Made by a program: the position numbers and the translations under genes | Shown here: piece by piece, positions 13,393 through 23,117 of the stretch | Numbering within the stretch: the stretch's first letter is position 1 | How the letters are laid out: each line of letters begins with the position of its first letter | Notes under the pieces: model-generated | What the model was told of the DNA's origin: nothing | What the model saw: the letters and a program-made list of their open reading frames with translations, nothing else | The model's database searches: none | DNA from: Achromobacter animicus | GTDB lineage: Bacteria > Pseudomonadota > Gammaproteobacteria > Burkholderiales > Burkholderiaceae_B | Assembly: GCF_902859585.1 (NCBI RefSeq) | Contig: NZ_CADIJM010000013.1 | Coordinates: 1 to 64,000 of the forward strand | Direction of reading: 5' to 3' | DNA: 64,000 bases

Positions 13393-14226
13393 ATGCGAGA
13401 CGTGCTGGATTGCGGGGTGCTGCTGGCGCCCGGTCATGAATCGACGATGGACGCCTGGATCGCCGGCCATCAGGCCAAGGTGACGCGTGTGCGGCTGCAT
13501 CCGGTGTCCCTGGCTTCGCCGGCGCTTGCCGAGGCGCCGCCGGACTCCCTTGCACAGCAGGCGTTGTCGCTGCGGCGCTATGACGCTTGCATTCTTCCCG
13601 TGGCGCCGTCTTCGCTCGCCTGGGCCCGCATGGCCTTGCAGCAGGCGCGCGGCGCGCTCACAACGCCCGTTCTGCTGCTCATCCACGACGTCAAGGCGCC
13701 CGCCATTCTGGACTTGCTCAGCCTGGGCGCGGCGGACTTCATCTCGCAGCCGGTGTGCGTCGAGAGCCTGCGGGTGCGGCTGGTTCGCCTGGCTCGCCGC
13801 GGCGCCGTGCGCCGTGCCGGCGTGACGGGTAGCGTCCATGAGCATCCCGTCAACTATCTGGGCGAGCATGCAGAGGCGCAGGGTGCCGAGCACGCGGCAT
13901 ATCCGCCCCACGCGTCACGCGCGGGATCCGCGCGTCCAAAGGTGCCGGCCGACATCGTCGAGCACGCTTTGAGCAGCTTGCGGCACCAATACCGGCGCGG
14001 CGTGCCAGAAACATTCCGGGCGGCGAAGGCGCAGGTGGTGAACGGCTTCGAGCGCGAATACATCCGTCACGCGCTGTCGCGCCACGGCGGCAACGTCGCA
14101 CAGGCCGCACGTGCTTGCGCCAAGCACCGCCGCGCGTTCTGGGCGCTGATGCGCAAGCACGGCATTGAAGCCGCGCCTTACCGTCAGGCGGCGCTGGCCG
14201 CGGCGCGGATGCACGACATGGGTTGA
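13393..14226 (+). CDS. Fis-type DNA-binding protein with receiver-like N-terminus
   Basis: A 277-residue protein. The N-terminal 130 residues fold-match a response-regulator receiver in outline (a late segment reading LLIHDVKAPAILDLLSLGAADFISQPV, like receiver strand 5), but I see no conserved phospho-acceptor DD...D...K set. The C-terminal 60 residues are a Fis-type helix-turn-helix (REYIRHALSRHGGNVAQAAR). There is no AAA+ domain between them, so it is not a sigma-54 activator. The ATG at 13393 follows GAGGAAGGC; an earlier in-frame start at 13318 is weaker. Its targets are unknown. Confidence 0.75.
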   Translation: MRDVLDCGVLLAPGHESTMDAWIAGHQAKVTRVRLHPVSLASPALAEAPPDSLAQQALSLRRYDACILPVAPSSLAWARMALQQARGALTTPVLLLIHDVKAPAILDLLSLGAADFISQPVCVESLRVRLVRLARRGAVRRAGVTGSVHEHPVNYLGEHAEAQGAEHAAYPPHASRAGSARPKVPADIVEHALSSLRHQYRRGVPETFRAAKAQVVNGFEREYIRHALSRHGGNVAQAARACAKHRRAFWALMRKHGIEAAPYRQAALAAARMHDMG

Positions 14227-14351
14227 CGCTAACCAGGCGGCACGCCCGCAGCCGCCGCCCATTGCGCCCGCTCAACCCCGTCAACGCGGGCGCGACCCGC
14301 CTTGTCAGCCAGGGGAAGTAAACTCACGGCTTCCGATCATCGAGGTTAGCC

Positions 14352-15425
14352 GTGTCTGCTCCCCGTTTGAAGAACGATGTGTTCTTGCGCGCCCTGATGC
14401 GCGAACCCGTGCCCTACACCCCCATCTGGCTCATGCGCCAGGCGGGTCGCTATCTGCCCGAGTACCGCGAGACGCGTGCGCGTGCAGGCTCGTTCATGGG
14501 GTTGGCGCAGAATCCGGACTATGCCTCGGAAGTCACGCTGCAGCCGCTGGAGCGCTACGACCTGGACGCGGCCATCCTGTTTTCGGACATCCTGACCGTG
14601 CCCCACGCGATGGGCCTCGGGCTGGACTTCGCTGAAGGCGAAGGCCCGCGCTTTGCGCATCCCATCCGCACCGAAGAAGACGTCGCGCGCCTGGCGGTGC
14701 CCGACATGGACAAGCTGCGGTACGTGTTCGATGCGGTCAGCACGATCCGGCGTGATCTTGACGGCAAGGTGCCGCTGATCGGCTTTGCCGGCAGCCCGTG
14801 GACCATCGCCTGTTACATGGTCGAAGGCAAGGGCAGCGACGACTACCGTCTCATCAAGACCCTGCTGTATTCGCGTCCCGATCTGCTGCACCGCATCCTC
14901 GAGATCAACGCCGAAGCCACGCTGCAATACCTGAACGGCCAGATCGCGGCCGGCGCTCAGGCAGTGATGCTGTTCGACAGCTGGGGCGGGGTGCTGGCCG
15001 ACGGCCTGTTCCAGCAGTTTTCGCTGGCTTACACGAAGAAGGTCGTCGCCAGTTTGACCCGCGAACACGAAGGGCGGCGCGTGCCGGTCATCGTCTTCAC
15101 CAAGGGCGGCGGCCAGTGGATTGAAGACATTGCGGCCTGTGGCAGCGACGCAGTGGGCCTGGACTGGACCGTGGATCTGGCGGCGGCCCGGCGCCGCACC
15201 GGCGACTCGGTCGCGTTCCAGGGCAATCTGGATCCGATGGCGCTTTTTGGCGCTGGCAGCGCCATTCGCGCGGAAGCGCGTCGCGTGCTGGACGCGTTTG
15301 GCCCGGTGGGCAAGGGCGGCCATGTGTTCAATCTGGGACATGGCATTTCGCGCTTCACTCCGCCAGAAGCTGTAGCTGAATTGGTCGATGAAGTCCACCA
15401 GTACAGCCGCGCCTTCCACGCGTAA
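14352..15425 (+). CDS. hemE: uroporphyrinogen decarboxylase
   Basis: A 357-residue cytoplasmic enzyme that decarboxylates the four acetate side chains of uroporphyrinogen III to give coproporphyrinogen III in haem synthesis. Both family signatures are present: [14 protein letters not shown] near residue 25 and [16 protein letters not shown] near 140. The GTG start at 14352 follows GAGGTTAGCC. The length is typical of the family. Confidence 0.97.
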   Translation: MSAPRLKNDVFLRALMREPVPYTPIWLMRQAGRYLPEYRETRARAGSFMGLAQNPDYASEVTLQPLERYDLDAAILFSDILTVPHAMGLGLDFAEGEGPRFAHPIRTEEDVARLAVPDMDKLRYVFDAVSTIRRDLDGKVPLIGFAGSPWTIACYMVEGKGSDDYRLIKTLLYSRPDLLHRILEINAEATLQYLNGQIAAGAQAVMLFDSWGGVLADGLFQQFSLAYTKKVVASLTREHEGRRVPVIVFTKGGGQWIEDIAACGSDAVGLDWTVDLAAARRRTGDSVAFQGNLDPMALFGAGSAIRAEARRVLDAFGPVGKGGHVFNLGHGISRFTPPEAVAELVDEVHQYSRAFHA

Positions 15426-15763
15426 GTAAGTGAACGCTTCGGCCCCAAGGGCCGAAGCAGATGGGCCGCCCGGGGGCGACTTGTGCACATAAAATCCGGG
15501 GTCGGGGAAAACCCTCCCCAAGCTGGCTTACAATCTGGAAACCGGCTTCAAGTGCCTGTTTTATATCGGAAAATGTCGCTTATCAACAGGGATGCAATAG
15601 TTTGTGCATTCTTGCCATATTCCATTTTCTGATGTTGCTCTCGCCTTTTCCCCAAAGTTATCCACAGGCGCCGGTGGATCAATGGCGCGGCGGCGAGCGA
15701 GAATCCTCCAACGTGGCGCCGTGCGTTCCTCATCCTTTCGGCTAGTCCTATTTCATTAGATGA
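15426..15763. other. intergenic region hemE-priA with DnaA-box-like sites
   Basis: 338 bp without a gene and more AT-rich than its surroundings. A hairpin CTTCGGCCCC/GGGCCGAAG lies near 15437. A perfect DnaA box TTATCCACA is at 15658-15666 and a one-mismatch TTATCAACA at 15580-15588. A promoter for priA is expected here but no consensus stands out. Confidence 0.5.
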
Positions 15764-17869
15764 ATGTCCCCAGACTCCATGCCTGACGCGCAAGCGAATC
15801 CCGACACCGCAGCGGTGTGCTGGGTGCGCGTCGCGCTGGACGTGCCGCTGCCTGGCCCGTTCGATTACCGCAGCGACGCGCCGATTCCGGCCGGCCTGCG
15901 GGTGATCGTTCCGTTCGGCCGGCGCAAGATGATTGGGGTGGTCGTCGACAACCCCGCAGAGCCGTCTTTCGAGCCCAAACAGATCCGTCCGATCGAGGCG
16001 GTGCTGGACGATCTGCCCCCTTTTGACGAAGCGTGGTTGCGCATGGCGCGCTTTGCGGCGGACTACTATCAACGCCCGTTGGGCGAGGTGATGCTGCCCA
16101 CGCTGCCGCCGCCGCTGCGCAAGCCCACGTCCTACCAGGGCAAGCGGTCCGGAGAAGGGCCCGTGGCGCGCATGGATGCGCGCAAGCGCAAGACCGCGCG
16201 CGCGCCGGCCACGCCCGACCAGCCGCCGGCGCTGAACGAGGCCCAGGAGGCGGCGGTGCAGGCCATCGGCGCGCTGGGCGGATTCAAGCCGGTGCTGCTG
16301 CACGGCGTGACGGGCAGCGGCAAGACCGAGGTCTACCTGCGCGCCGCCGAAAAAGTTCTGGCGGCTGGGCGGCAGGTGCTGCTGCTGGTCCCCGAAATCA
16401 ATCTGACGCCGCAGCTCGAAGCCGCGCTGCGGGCGCGCCTGGAAACGCTGGTCGGACCCGAGGGGCTGGCGGTGATGCACAGCGGGCTGTCCGACGGCGA
16501 GCGGCTGCAGGCGTGGACTCGCGCCCAGCGCGGCCAGGCCCGCATGCTGCTGGGCACGCGCATGTCGATCTTCGCCCCGCTGACCGAGCTGGGCCTGATC
16601 GTGGTCGACGAAGAACACGATACGTCCTACAAGCAGCAGGACGGACTGCGCTATTCGGCGCGCGACCTTGCCGTGTGGCGCGCCCACGATCTGAACATTC
16701 CGGTCGTGCTGGGGTCCGCCACGCCGTCGCTGGAAACCTGGCAGCACGCCGAGCGTGGCCGTTACCTGCGCCTGACGTTGCCCGGCCGCGCGCGGTCCAG
16801 CGAGCTGCCCAAGATCCGCCTGGTGGATACGCGCCGCCTGCAGATGAAGCAAGGGCTGTCGCCGCAGCTGCTCGAGGCCATCGGCCAGCGGCTCGAGCGC
16901 AAGGAACAGGTGCTGATCTTCCTGAACCGGCGCGGTTATTCGCCGGTGCTGCATTGCCAGTCCTGCGCGTGGGTCAGCAATTGCCCGCGCTGCACGGCCT
17001 TTACCGTGCTGCATCGCACGGACTTTCGCGGCCATCGCCTGCAGTGCCACCACTGCGGCTATCAGGCCCCCGTGCCGCGCGCCTGCCCCGAATGCGGGGA
17101 CCAGGATCTGGCGCCCATGGGCCGCGGCACGCAGCGGGTCGAGGAGCACCTGGCCGAACTCTTTCCCGAGGCGCGCATCCTGCGCATTGACGCCGACAGC
17201 ACGCGCAAGAAGGGCAGCGCCGAAGCGCTGTTCGCGTCCGTCCACGCCGGCGAGGTCGACATTCTGGTCGGCACGCAGATGGTGGCCAAGGGGCACGACT
17301 TTGCGCGGTTGGGGCTGGTCGGCGTGCTGAATGCGGACTCCATGCTGTTCGCTCATGATTTCCGCGCGCCCGAACGCCTGTTCGCGCAGCTGATGCAGGT
17401 GGCCGGCCGCGCGGGCCGCCATCAGGGCAACGGCGAAGTGCTGATCCAGACCGGCTATCCCGAGCAGCCCGTGTACCAGGCCTTGCTGCGCCACGACTAC
17501 GCCGGGTTTGCGCGCCACGCGCTGCACGAGCGCGAAAGCACCGGCTTGCCCCCTTACGTCTACCAGGCGCTGCTGACCGCCGAGGCGCGCGAACTCAAGG
17601 TGGCGCAAGCGTTCCTTGAGCAGGCCCGCGTGCTGCCCGAGGGCGAATGGGCGGCCGATTTTCCCGGCATGGAAGCGATCATGCTGTACGACCCCGTGCC
17701 GCTGCGCGTCGTGCGCGTGGCCAACATCGAGCGCGCGCAGCTGCTGGCCGAAAGCAGCAGCCGGCCGGCGCTGCAGGCGTTTCTCGCATCGTGGTCGCAT
17801 CACCTGCCTTATCTGGCGAACGAGGCGCGCGTGCGCTGGCAACTGGAAGTCGATCCGCTGGAAATCTGA
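15764..17869 (+). CDS. priA: primosomal replication-restart helicase PriA
   Basis: A 701-residue superfamily 2 DNA helicase that recognises stalled forks and reloads the replisome. Walker A GVTGSGKTEVY is near residue 181 and the DEEH box (VVDEEHDTSYKQ) near 281. A zinc-binding segment of paired cysteines (CQSC, CPRC, CHHC, CPEC) spans about residues 399-446, and helicase motifs QMVAKGHDF and QVAGRAGR follow. The ATG at 15764 or the one five codons later (15779) could be the start; the RBS is weak at both. Confidence 0.96.
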   Translation: MSPDSMPDAQANPDTAAVCWVRVALDVPLPGPFDYRSDAPIPAGLRVIVPFGRRKMIGVVVDNPAEPSFEPKQIRPIEAVLDDLPPFDEAWLRMARFAADYYQRPLGEVMLPTLPPPLRKPTSYQGKRSGEGPVARMDARKRKTARAPATPDQPPALNEAQEAAVQAIGALGGFKPVLLHGVTGSGKTEVYLRAAEKVLAAGRQVLLLVPEINLTPQLEAALRARLETLVGPEGLAVMHSGLSDGERLQAWTRAQRGQARMLLGTRMSIFAPLTELGLIVVDEEHDTSYKQQDGLRYSARDLAVWRAHDLNIPVVLGSATPSLETWQHAERGRYLRLTLPGRARSSELPKIRLVDTRRLQMKQGLSPQLLEAIGQRLERKEQVLIFLNRRGYSPVLHCQSCAWVSNCPRCTAFTVLHRTDFRGHRLQCHHCGYQAPVPRACPECGDQDLAPMGRGTQRVEEHLAELFPEARILRIDADSTRKKGSAEALFASVHAGEVDILVGTQMVAKGHDFARLGLVGVLNADSMLFAHDFRAPERLFAQLMQVAGRAGRHQGNGEVLIQTGYPEQPVYQALLRHDYAGFARHALHERESTGLPPYVYQALLTAEARELKVAQAFLEQARVLPEGEWAADFPGMEAIMLYDPVPLRVVRVANIERAQLLAESSSRPALQAFLASWSHHLPYLANEARVRWQLEVDPLEI

Positions 17870-18219
17870 TAAGCGATAGGGCGGCACGCTCGTGCGACGG
17901 GGCGCCGCGGCCCCGCGCCGCTGGCTGGCTGTCGCGCATCGCAGGACTCCCCGTGTACCGTTCGCCGCTGCGACGATGCGCCGGTGTTGCGCACCTGCGG
18001 CCACGTGGGGCGCCTCTGCGGCAACCCCCCGATGCGCCTTCGACCCGATTGTTCTATGATCGTCTTCCTCTATCGCACCGGCGCGGCAGACCCGTTGCGG
18101 CGGCTGCGCCCGTCCCCTTTTTCTCGCGTTTTTCCGGCCCATTGACGGGCAGCGGCAGGCCTCTTGCTTGCCGGCTGCGTTGGCATGGCCGCCGCGACGC
18201 ATGACGATCTGAATCTCCA
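17870..18219. other. intergenic region priA-rep
   Basis: 350 bp without a convincing gene, terminator or repeat. Both strands are open in several frames only because of high GC. Confidence 0.5.
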
Positions 18220-20283
18220 ATGTCCGCAAGCGAACCGATTGGCCACGGCATGAATCCCGCGCAGCGGGAGGCGACGCTCTACCTGGACGGCCCTTGCCTC
18301 GTCCTGGCGGGCGCCGGCAGCGGCAAGACGCGCGTCATCACGCAAAAGATCGCCTACCTGCTGCGCGAATGCGGCTACATGGGCCGCAATGTCGTCGCGC
18401 TGACCTTCACCAACAAGGCCGCCCGCGAAATGGACGAGCGCGTGAAGACGCTGGTCGACCGCAAGCTGTCCAAGGGCCTGATCATCAGCACCTTCCACTC
18501 GCTGGGTGTGAAGATGCTGCGCGAAGAAGCGCGCAACGCGGGCCTGAAACCCACGTTCTCCATCCTGGACGCCGACGACGCCATGGGCATCATCCAGGAA
18601 CTGCTGGCGACCACCGACAAGGCCCGCCTGCGCCACGTGCAGGGCATCATCTCGCTGTGGAAGAACGCGCTGCTGGAGCCGGACGACGCCGCGCGCGAAG
18701 CCATCACCCCGGGCGACGTCGAAGCCGCCAACGTCTATCGCAGCTACGCCGCCACGCTGGCCGCCTATCAGGCGGTGGACTTCGACGACCTCATCCGCAT
18801 TCCCGCACAACTCCTGGCCAGCAACGAAGAAGTGCGCACCCGCTGGCAGAACCGCGTGCGCTACCTGCTGGTGGACGAATACCAGGACACCAACGTGTGC
18901 CAGTACCGTCTGGTGCAGTTGCTGACCGGCCCGCGCGCCATGTTCACCGCCGTGGGCGACGATGACCAGGCCATCTACGCCTGGCGCGGCGCCACCATCG
19001 AGAACCTGGCCAAGCTGACCACCGACTACCCGAACATCAAGCTCATCAAGCTGGAGCAGAACTACCGATCGGTGCAGCGCATCCTGGCAGCCGCCAACCA
19101 GGTCATCGAAAAGAACCCCAAGCTCTTCGAAAAGAAACTGTGGTCCGAGCTGGGCGTGGGCGAACCGATCCAGGTCTCGGCCATGGACGGCGAGGAGCAG
19201 GAGGCCGAATCCATCGCCATGAAGGTGTCCGCCGCGCGCTTCGAACGCCAGGCGCAGTGGAAGGATTTCGCCATCCTTTACCGCAGCAATCATCAGTCGC
19301 GCATCCTGGAACAGGCGCTGCGCAACCTGAAGATTCCGTACACGATCTCCGGCGGGCAAAGCTTCTTCGACAAGGCGGAAGTGCGCGACATCCTGGCCTA
19401 CCTGCGTGTGCTGGCCAACGACGATGACGACCCCGCCTTCATCCGCGCGGCCACCACGCCCAAGCGCGGCATCGGCCAGGCGACCTTGCAGGCGCTGGGC
19501 CAGTACGCCGCCAGCCGTGAACTATCGCTGCTGGCCGCCGTGGCCGAGACCGGCCTCGAAAGCGTGCTGGCGCCGCGCCAGATTGACCAGCTGCGCACCT
19601 TCGCGGAATTCATCCGCCGCATGCAGTGGCGCGCCGGTCGCGGCGCGGCCTCGGGCAACGACGCGGCGCCTGCGGAACCCGCGGGCGCCATCCTCGACGA
19701 CCTGCTCGAAGCCATCCAGTACGAGCGGCACCTCTTCGAACTCTTCGAAGAACGCCCGGCGCAGACGCGCTGGCAGAACGTCCTGGAGCTGACCGGCTGG
19801 CTCAAGCGCAAGGCCGAGGAAGACAACATGTCGCTCTTCGATCTGGTGCAGCACGTGGCGCTGGTCACGATGCTGGAGCGCGGCGAGGAAGAAGCGCCCG
19901 ACGCCGTCAAGATGTCCACGCTGCACGCCTCCAAGGGCCTCGAATACCCGCACGTGTACTTGGCCGGCGTGGAAGAAGGCCTGCTGCCGCATCTGGGCAA
20001 GGACGACGAAGTCGGCGATCCTGCGCGCGCCGCCGAAAACCTGGCCACCCGCATTCAGGAAGAACGGCGCCTGATGTACGTCGGCATCACGCGCGCGCAG
20101 CGCAGCCTGCACCTGAGCTGGTGCAAGCGCCGCCGCCGCGCGCGTGAAGACCTGGTGCGCGAGCCGTCGCGCTTCATCGAGGAAATGGGCCTGGGCGACG
20201 TGCGCATCCAGGAGGACGACGCGACGGCCGCCATGAGCCCCAAGGAGCGCATGGCCATGCTGAAGGCGCTGCTGAACAAATAG
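18220..20283 (+). CDS. rep: ATP-dependent DNA helicase Rep (UvrD/Rep family)
   Basis: A 687-residue superfamily 1A 3'-5' helicase, close to E. coli Rep in length and N-terminus (MNPAQREA...GPCLVLAGAGSGKTRVI). Motif Ia ALTFTNKAAREM, motif II LLVDEYQDTN, motif III VGDDDQAIYAWRGA, motif IV EQNYRS and motif VI GITRAQRSL are all present. It clears proteins from DNA ahead of forks. Rep fits better than UvrD because of the N-terminal sequence and the shorter C-terminus. The start could also be the ATG at 18250. Confidence 0.93.
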   Translation: MSASEPIGHGMNPAQREATLYLDGPCLVLAGAGSGKTRVITQKIAYLLRECGYMGRNVVALTFTNKAAREMDERVKTLVDRKLSKGLIISTFHSLGVKMLREEARNAGLKPTFSILDADDAMGIIQELLATTDKARLRHVQGIISLWKNALLEPDDAAREAITPGDVEAANVYRSYAATLAAYQAVDFDDLIRIPAQLLASNEEVRTRWQNRVRYLLVDEYQDTNVCQYRLVQLLTGPRAMFTAVGDDDQAIYAWRGATIENLAKLTTDYPNIKLIKLEQNYRSVQRILAAANQVIEKNPKLFEKKLWSELGVGEPIQVSAMDGEEQEAESIAMKVSAARFERQAQWKDFAILYRSNHQSRILEQALRNLKIPYTISGGQSFFDKAEVRDILAYLRVLANDDDDPAFIRAATTPKRGIGQATLQALGQYAASRELSLLAAVAETGLESVLAPRQIDQLRTFAEFIRRMQWRAGRGAASGNDAAPAEPAGAILDDLLEAIQYERHLFELFEERPAQTRWQNVLELTGWLKRKAEEDNMSLFDLVQHVALVTMLERGEEEAPDAVKMSTLHASKGLEYPHVYLAGVEEGLLPHLGKDDEVGDPARAAENLATRIQEERRLMYVGITRAQRSLHLSWCKRRRRAREDLVREPSRFIEEMGLGDVRIQEDDATAAMSPKERMAMLKALLNK

Positions 20284-20355
20284 GGGGCGGCCGCGGGCTT
20301 GAAAGAACGCGCGCCCCGCTCCTACACTGGCCTATCCGGATCGAAGGAGCGCATC

Positions 20356-21210
20356 ATGTGCCGTTGGCTGGCTTACACCGGTAGTCCCCTGCAGATGGAG
20401 AGCGTGCTGTTCAAGGCCAAGCACTCGCTCATCGAACAAAGCCTGCATTCCCGCCTGGGCGCCACCACCACGAATGGCGACGGTTTCGGGCTGGGCTGGT
20501 ACAGCCGCCCCATCGAAGGCCGCCCCATCGAACCGCCGTTCCGCTATCGCAGCGTGCATCCGGCCTGGAACGACCGCAATCTGCGCGAGGCCGCCCGCGC
20601 CATCCACGCACCGCACTTCGTCGCGCACATCCGCGCCGCCACCGATACCCCCGCGCAAGAGACCAACTGCCACCCTTTTCGGCACGGGCAATGGCTGTTC
20701 GTGCACAACGGCCTCATCCGCGACTACCCGCTGCTGCGCCGTGATCTGATGCTGATGATTGCGCCCGCGTATTTCGGATCGCTGGAAGGCTCCACGGACT
20801 CCGAGGTGATGTTTCTTCTGGCCCTTACGTTCGGCCTGGACGAAGACCCGATCCCCGCAATCGCCCGCATGGTGGGCGCGGTCGAGGAAACCGGCCGGCG
20901 CCACGGCGTGGCGCATCCCATCAACATGACCGTATGCGCGCTGGACGGCGAGCGCCTGATCGCGGTGCGTTATTCCAGCGAAGGCGACTCGCGCACGCTG
21001 TTTCACAACACCTGCGTGCGCCACCTGCGCGAACTCTACCCGGACAACGCGCAGATCGCCGCCATGGACGACGATGCCTTCCTGCTACTGTCAGAGCCGC
21101 TGTCGGACATGGCCGGTGTCTGGGAAGAAGTGCCCGAATCCACCGCGATCATCGCCGGACGCGGCGACGTGCAGCACATGCGTTTCGCGCCGATTCCGCC
21201 GGGCGAGTGA
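20356..21210 (+). CDS. class II glutamine amidotransferase (YafJ/EgtC-like)
   Basis: A 284-residue Ntn-hydrolase of the class II glutamine amidotransferase superfamily. The ATG at 20356 follows GAAGGAGC and places the catalytic cysteine at position 2 (MCRWLAYTGSP). Other active-site segments are NGDGFGLGWYS, RAATDTPAQETNCHPF and FVHNGLIRDY. It has no fused acceptor domain, so the acceptor of the released ammonia is unknown. Stand-alone homologues include gamma-glutamyl hydrolases such as EgtC, but no ergothioneine genes lie nearby. Confidence 0.88.
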   Translation: MCRWLAYTGSPLQMESVLFKAKHSLIEQSLHSRLGATTTNGDGFGLGWYSRPIEGRPIEPPFRYRSVHPAWNDRNLREAARAIHAPHFVAHIRAATDTPAQETNCHPFRHGQWLFVHNGLIRDYPLLRRDLMLMIAPAYFGSLEGSTDSEVMFLLALTFGLDEDPIPAIARMVGAVEETGRRHGVAHPINMTVCALDGERLIAVRYSSEGDSRTLFHNTCVRHLRELYPDNAQIAAMDDDAFLLLSEPLSDMAGVWEEVPESTAIIAGRGDVQHMRFAPIPPGE

Positions 21211-21335
21211 TTTCCGTTCAACGTGCGGGAATTGGGGTCATCAAGCACGTAATCCGCATATGGGGGAGAATACGGCTCGCAAGACATTGCGACGTCCTGG
21301 GCCGCGATAGCACCCCAATCCATTCAGGAAGTTGC

Positions 21336-21953
21336 ATGACAGATAGAGAAACCCCGCAGGCCATAGACGCATTCGCGGTGTTTACCCGCACGGGGAGCGC
21401 CCCGGATTGCTTTGAATTGCACGAAAACGGAGTCGTCAGCCAGGAAGGCGGCGCCCGCACCTACACCGCATTCGCGGACATCCAGGATCTCTGCCTCTAC
21501 ACCGGCCAGCCGGACTCGCCAGCAGGATCTGCCGACCGCCTGGCGTACCGCAGCGCTGCCCAAGGCGCCTGGACAGTCGCCGCCGGCATCGACGAATTCC
21601 CTGCGTTCATGGACGCCTTCCGCTCGCAGTACGTGGCGCGCCGGCTGCCGGTTCTGGAATCGCTGACCGAGCAGGGCGCGCGCGTCACGTTCCGCTATAT
21701 CACCGGCGGCACCTTCCCCAACCTTGAAACGCGCGAAGTGTCCTTGTCCGCGCAAGGCCTGCACATCGACGGCGTCACGTGGCCCTACGAGTCGCTGCAG
21801 CCCATCGATCTGAATGACTGGACCGACACGGTCACCCTGCAGGACGACAGCGGCAAGACGGTCTTCTCATGCCGCGTGGCGCGCATCCTGAGTTCCGACC
21901 TTTTCGTCAACCTGGTGTACAACCAGCTGGGGCAAACGGCGGAATACGCCTGA
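21336..21953 (+). CDS. conserved protein of unknown function
   Basis: A 205-residue soluble protein that I do not recognise with confidence. The ATG at 21336 follows CAGGAAGTTGC; the frame stays open far upstream, over the amidotransferase, and is not coding there. The sequence is mostly beta-strand-like with motifs ELHENGVVSQEGGARTYTAF and FSCRVARILSSDLFVNLVY. This pattern (strand, basic turn, strand, then a helix near the end) recalls PH-like bacterial domains. It may be co-transcribed with the amidotransferase 125 bp upstream. Confidence 0.75.
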   Translation: MTDRETPQAIDAFAVFTRTGSAPDCFELHENGVVSQEGGARTYTAFADIQDLCLYTGQPDSPAGSADRLAYRSAAQGAWTVAAGIDEFPAFMDAFRSQYVARRLPVLESLTEQGARVTFRYITGGTFPNLETREVSLSAQGLHIDGVTWPYESLQPIDLNDWTDTVTLQDDSGKTVFSCRVARILSSDLFVNLVYNQLGQTAEYA

Positions 21954-21998
21954 CGCCAAGGCGCCGGCTCAGGTAACCGAGCGCACGCCGCATGATTG

Positions 21999-22023
21999 AT
22001 ATGGCCGCTCGCAGCGGCCATAT
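21999..22023. terminator. hairpin between convergent genes
   Basis: Perfect 11-bp stem ATATGGCCGCT/AGCGGCCATAT with a CGC loop between the convergent unknown gene and the dapD-like gene. It probably ends transcription from both sides although T tracts are short. Confidence 0.65.
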
Positions 22024-22028
22024 TCCAT

Positions 22029-23006
22029 TCAGTGCCCCGAATGCAGCGCGGGATTCAACGTGCCCCACGCCGCGGTCCGCACCAGCGCTTCCACCGCGCC
22101 GGTCTGCGAGTTGCGGCGGAACAGCAGCCCGTGCTGACCGGCCAGCGACACCGCCTTGACCACCGCGCCCTCCGGCGTCAGCACCCGTGTGCCAGCGGTG
22201 ACGTAGCAACCGGCCTCGACCACGCAATCGTCGCCCAGCGAAATGCCGATGCCCGAATTGGCGCCAAGCAGGCAACGCTTGCCGATGGACACCACCTGCT
22301 TGCCGCCACCCGACATGGTCCCCATGATCGACGCGCCGCCGCCAATATCGGTGCCATCGTCCACGATCACGCCCGCACTGATGCGGCCTTCGACCATGGA
22401 CGCGCCGAGCGTGCCGGCGTTGAAATTGCAGAACCCTTCATGCAGCACGGTGGTGCCCGGCGACAGATGCGCGCCCAGCCGCACACGCGCCGTGTCCGCG
22501 ATACGCACGCCACTGGCCACGACGTAATCGGTCATGCGCGGAATCTTGTCCACGCCACGAATTTCCAGAACCTGCCCGGTGGCGCGCAGATGCCAGCGCA
22601 GCGCGTCAACCTGATCCACCGCACAAGGCCCCACCGAGGTCCACGCGACATTGGCGAGCACGCCAAACAACCCATCCAGATTGGCGTCATGCGGCCGGAT
22701 GAGCCGATGACTGAGCAGATGCAGACGCAGGTAGGCGTCGTGAGCATCAGCGGGCGGCTCGTCGAGCGAGGAAATGGCGGTGCGCACGGCAACGATATCG
22801 ACCTTGCGGCGCGTGTCCCGGAAGAGCGCCGTGGCCACGTGCTCGCCAAGCGCGGCGCGCGCTTCCTCAGGCGTCAGATGACGAGTCCCGGTGGGAGGGG
22901 CGTTGTCGGCGAGCGAGGGACGCGGATACCAAGTGTCAAGGATGGTGCCGTCGGCGGCTAACGTGGCTAGGCCGTAAGCGATGGCGCTGGTGGGGGCGGC
23001 GGACAT
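22029..23006 (-). CDS. dapD: 2,3,4,5-tetrahydropyridine-2,6-dicarboxylate N-succinyltransferase, long form
   Basis: A 325-residue acyltransferase that should succinylate tetrahydrodipicolinate in lysine and meso-diaminopimelate synthesis. The middle and C-terminal parts show left-handed beta-helix hexapeptide repeats, with the signature HEGFCNFNAGTLGASMVEGR split across residues 190-215, then SAGVIVDDGTDIGGGASIMG and SIGKRCLLGANSGIGI. It matches the longer DapD type (about 340 residues, as in Pseudomonas) rather than the roughly 270-residue enterobacterial type. No other lysine gene is adjacent, so it could be a second copy. Confidence 0.85.
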   Translation of the reverse strand: MSAAPTSAIAYGLATLAADGTILDTWYPRPSLADNAPPTGTRHLTPEEARAALGEHVATALFRDTRRKVDIVAVRTAISSLDEPPADAHDAYLRLHLLSHRLIRPHDANLDGLFGVLANVAWTSVGPCAVDQVDALRWHLRATGQVLEIRGVDKIPRMTDYVVASGVRIADTARVRLGAHLSPGTTVLHEGFCNFNAGTLGASMVEGRISAGVIVDDGTDIGGGASIMGTMSGGGKQVVSIGKRCLLGANSGIGISLGDDCVVEAGCYVTAGTRVLTPEGAVVKAVSLAGQHGLLFRRNSQTGAVEALVRTAAWGTLNPALHSGH

Positions 23007-23117
23007 GAGAGATGGTGGGGGATGGCGATTTTGGTGGGCGACATTCTAGGCGAATGGATCTGGATGATGGTGGTATTTGGATGGTGGTGGGTTTGTCTAC
23101 GGATGTAGTTATGGCTA

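Noticed and set aside
15426-15763. possible replication origin before priA
   Set aside because: Only one perfect DnaA box and one near match, no repeat cluster, and no dnaA, dnaN or gyrB nearby.
15548-18229. 893-residue open frame antisense to priA
   Set aside because: It lies opposite a complete, motif-rich gene and has the Arg/His/Gln-rich composition typical of antisense frames in GC-rich DNA.
20934-21335. N-terminal extension of the unknown gene over the amidotransferase
   Set aside because: The extension overlaps the well-supported amidotransferase gene in another frame, and a good RBS precedes the ATG at 21336.
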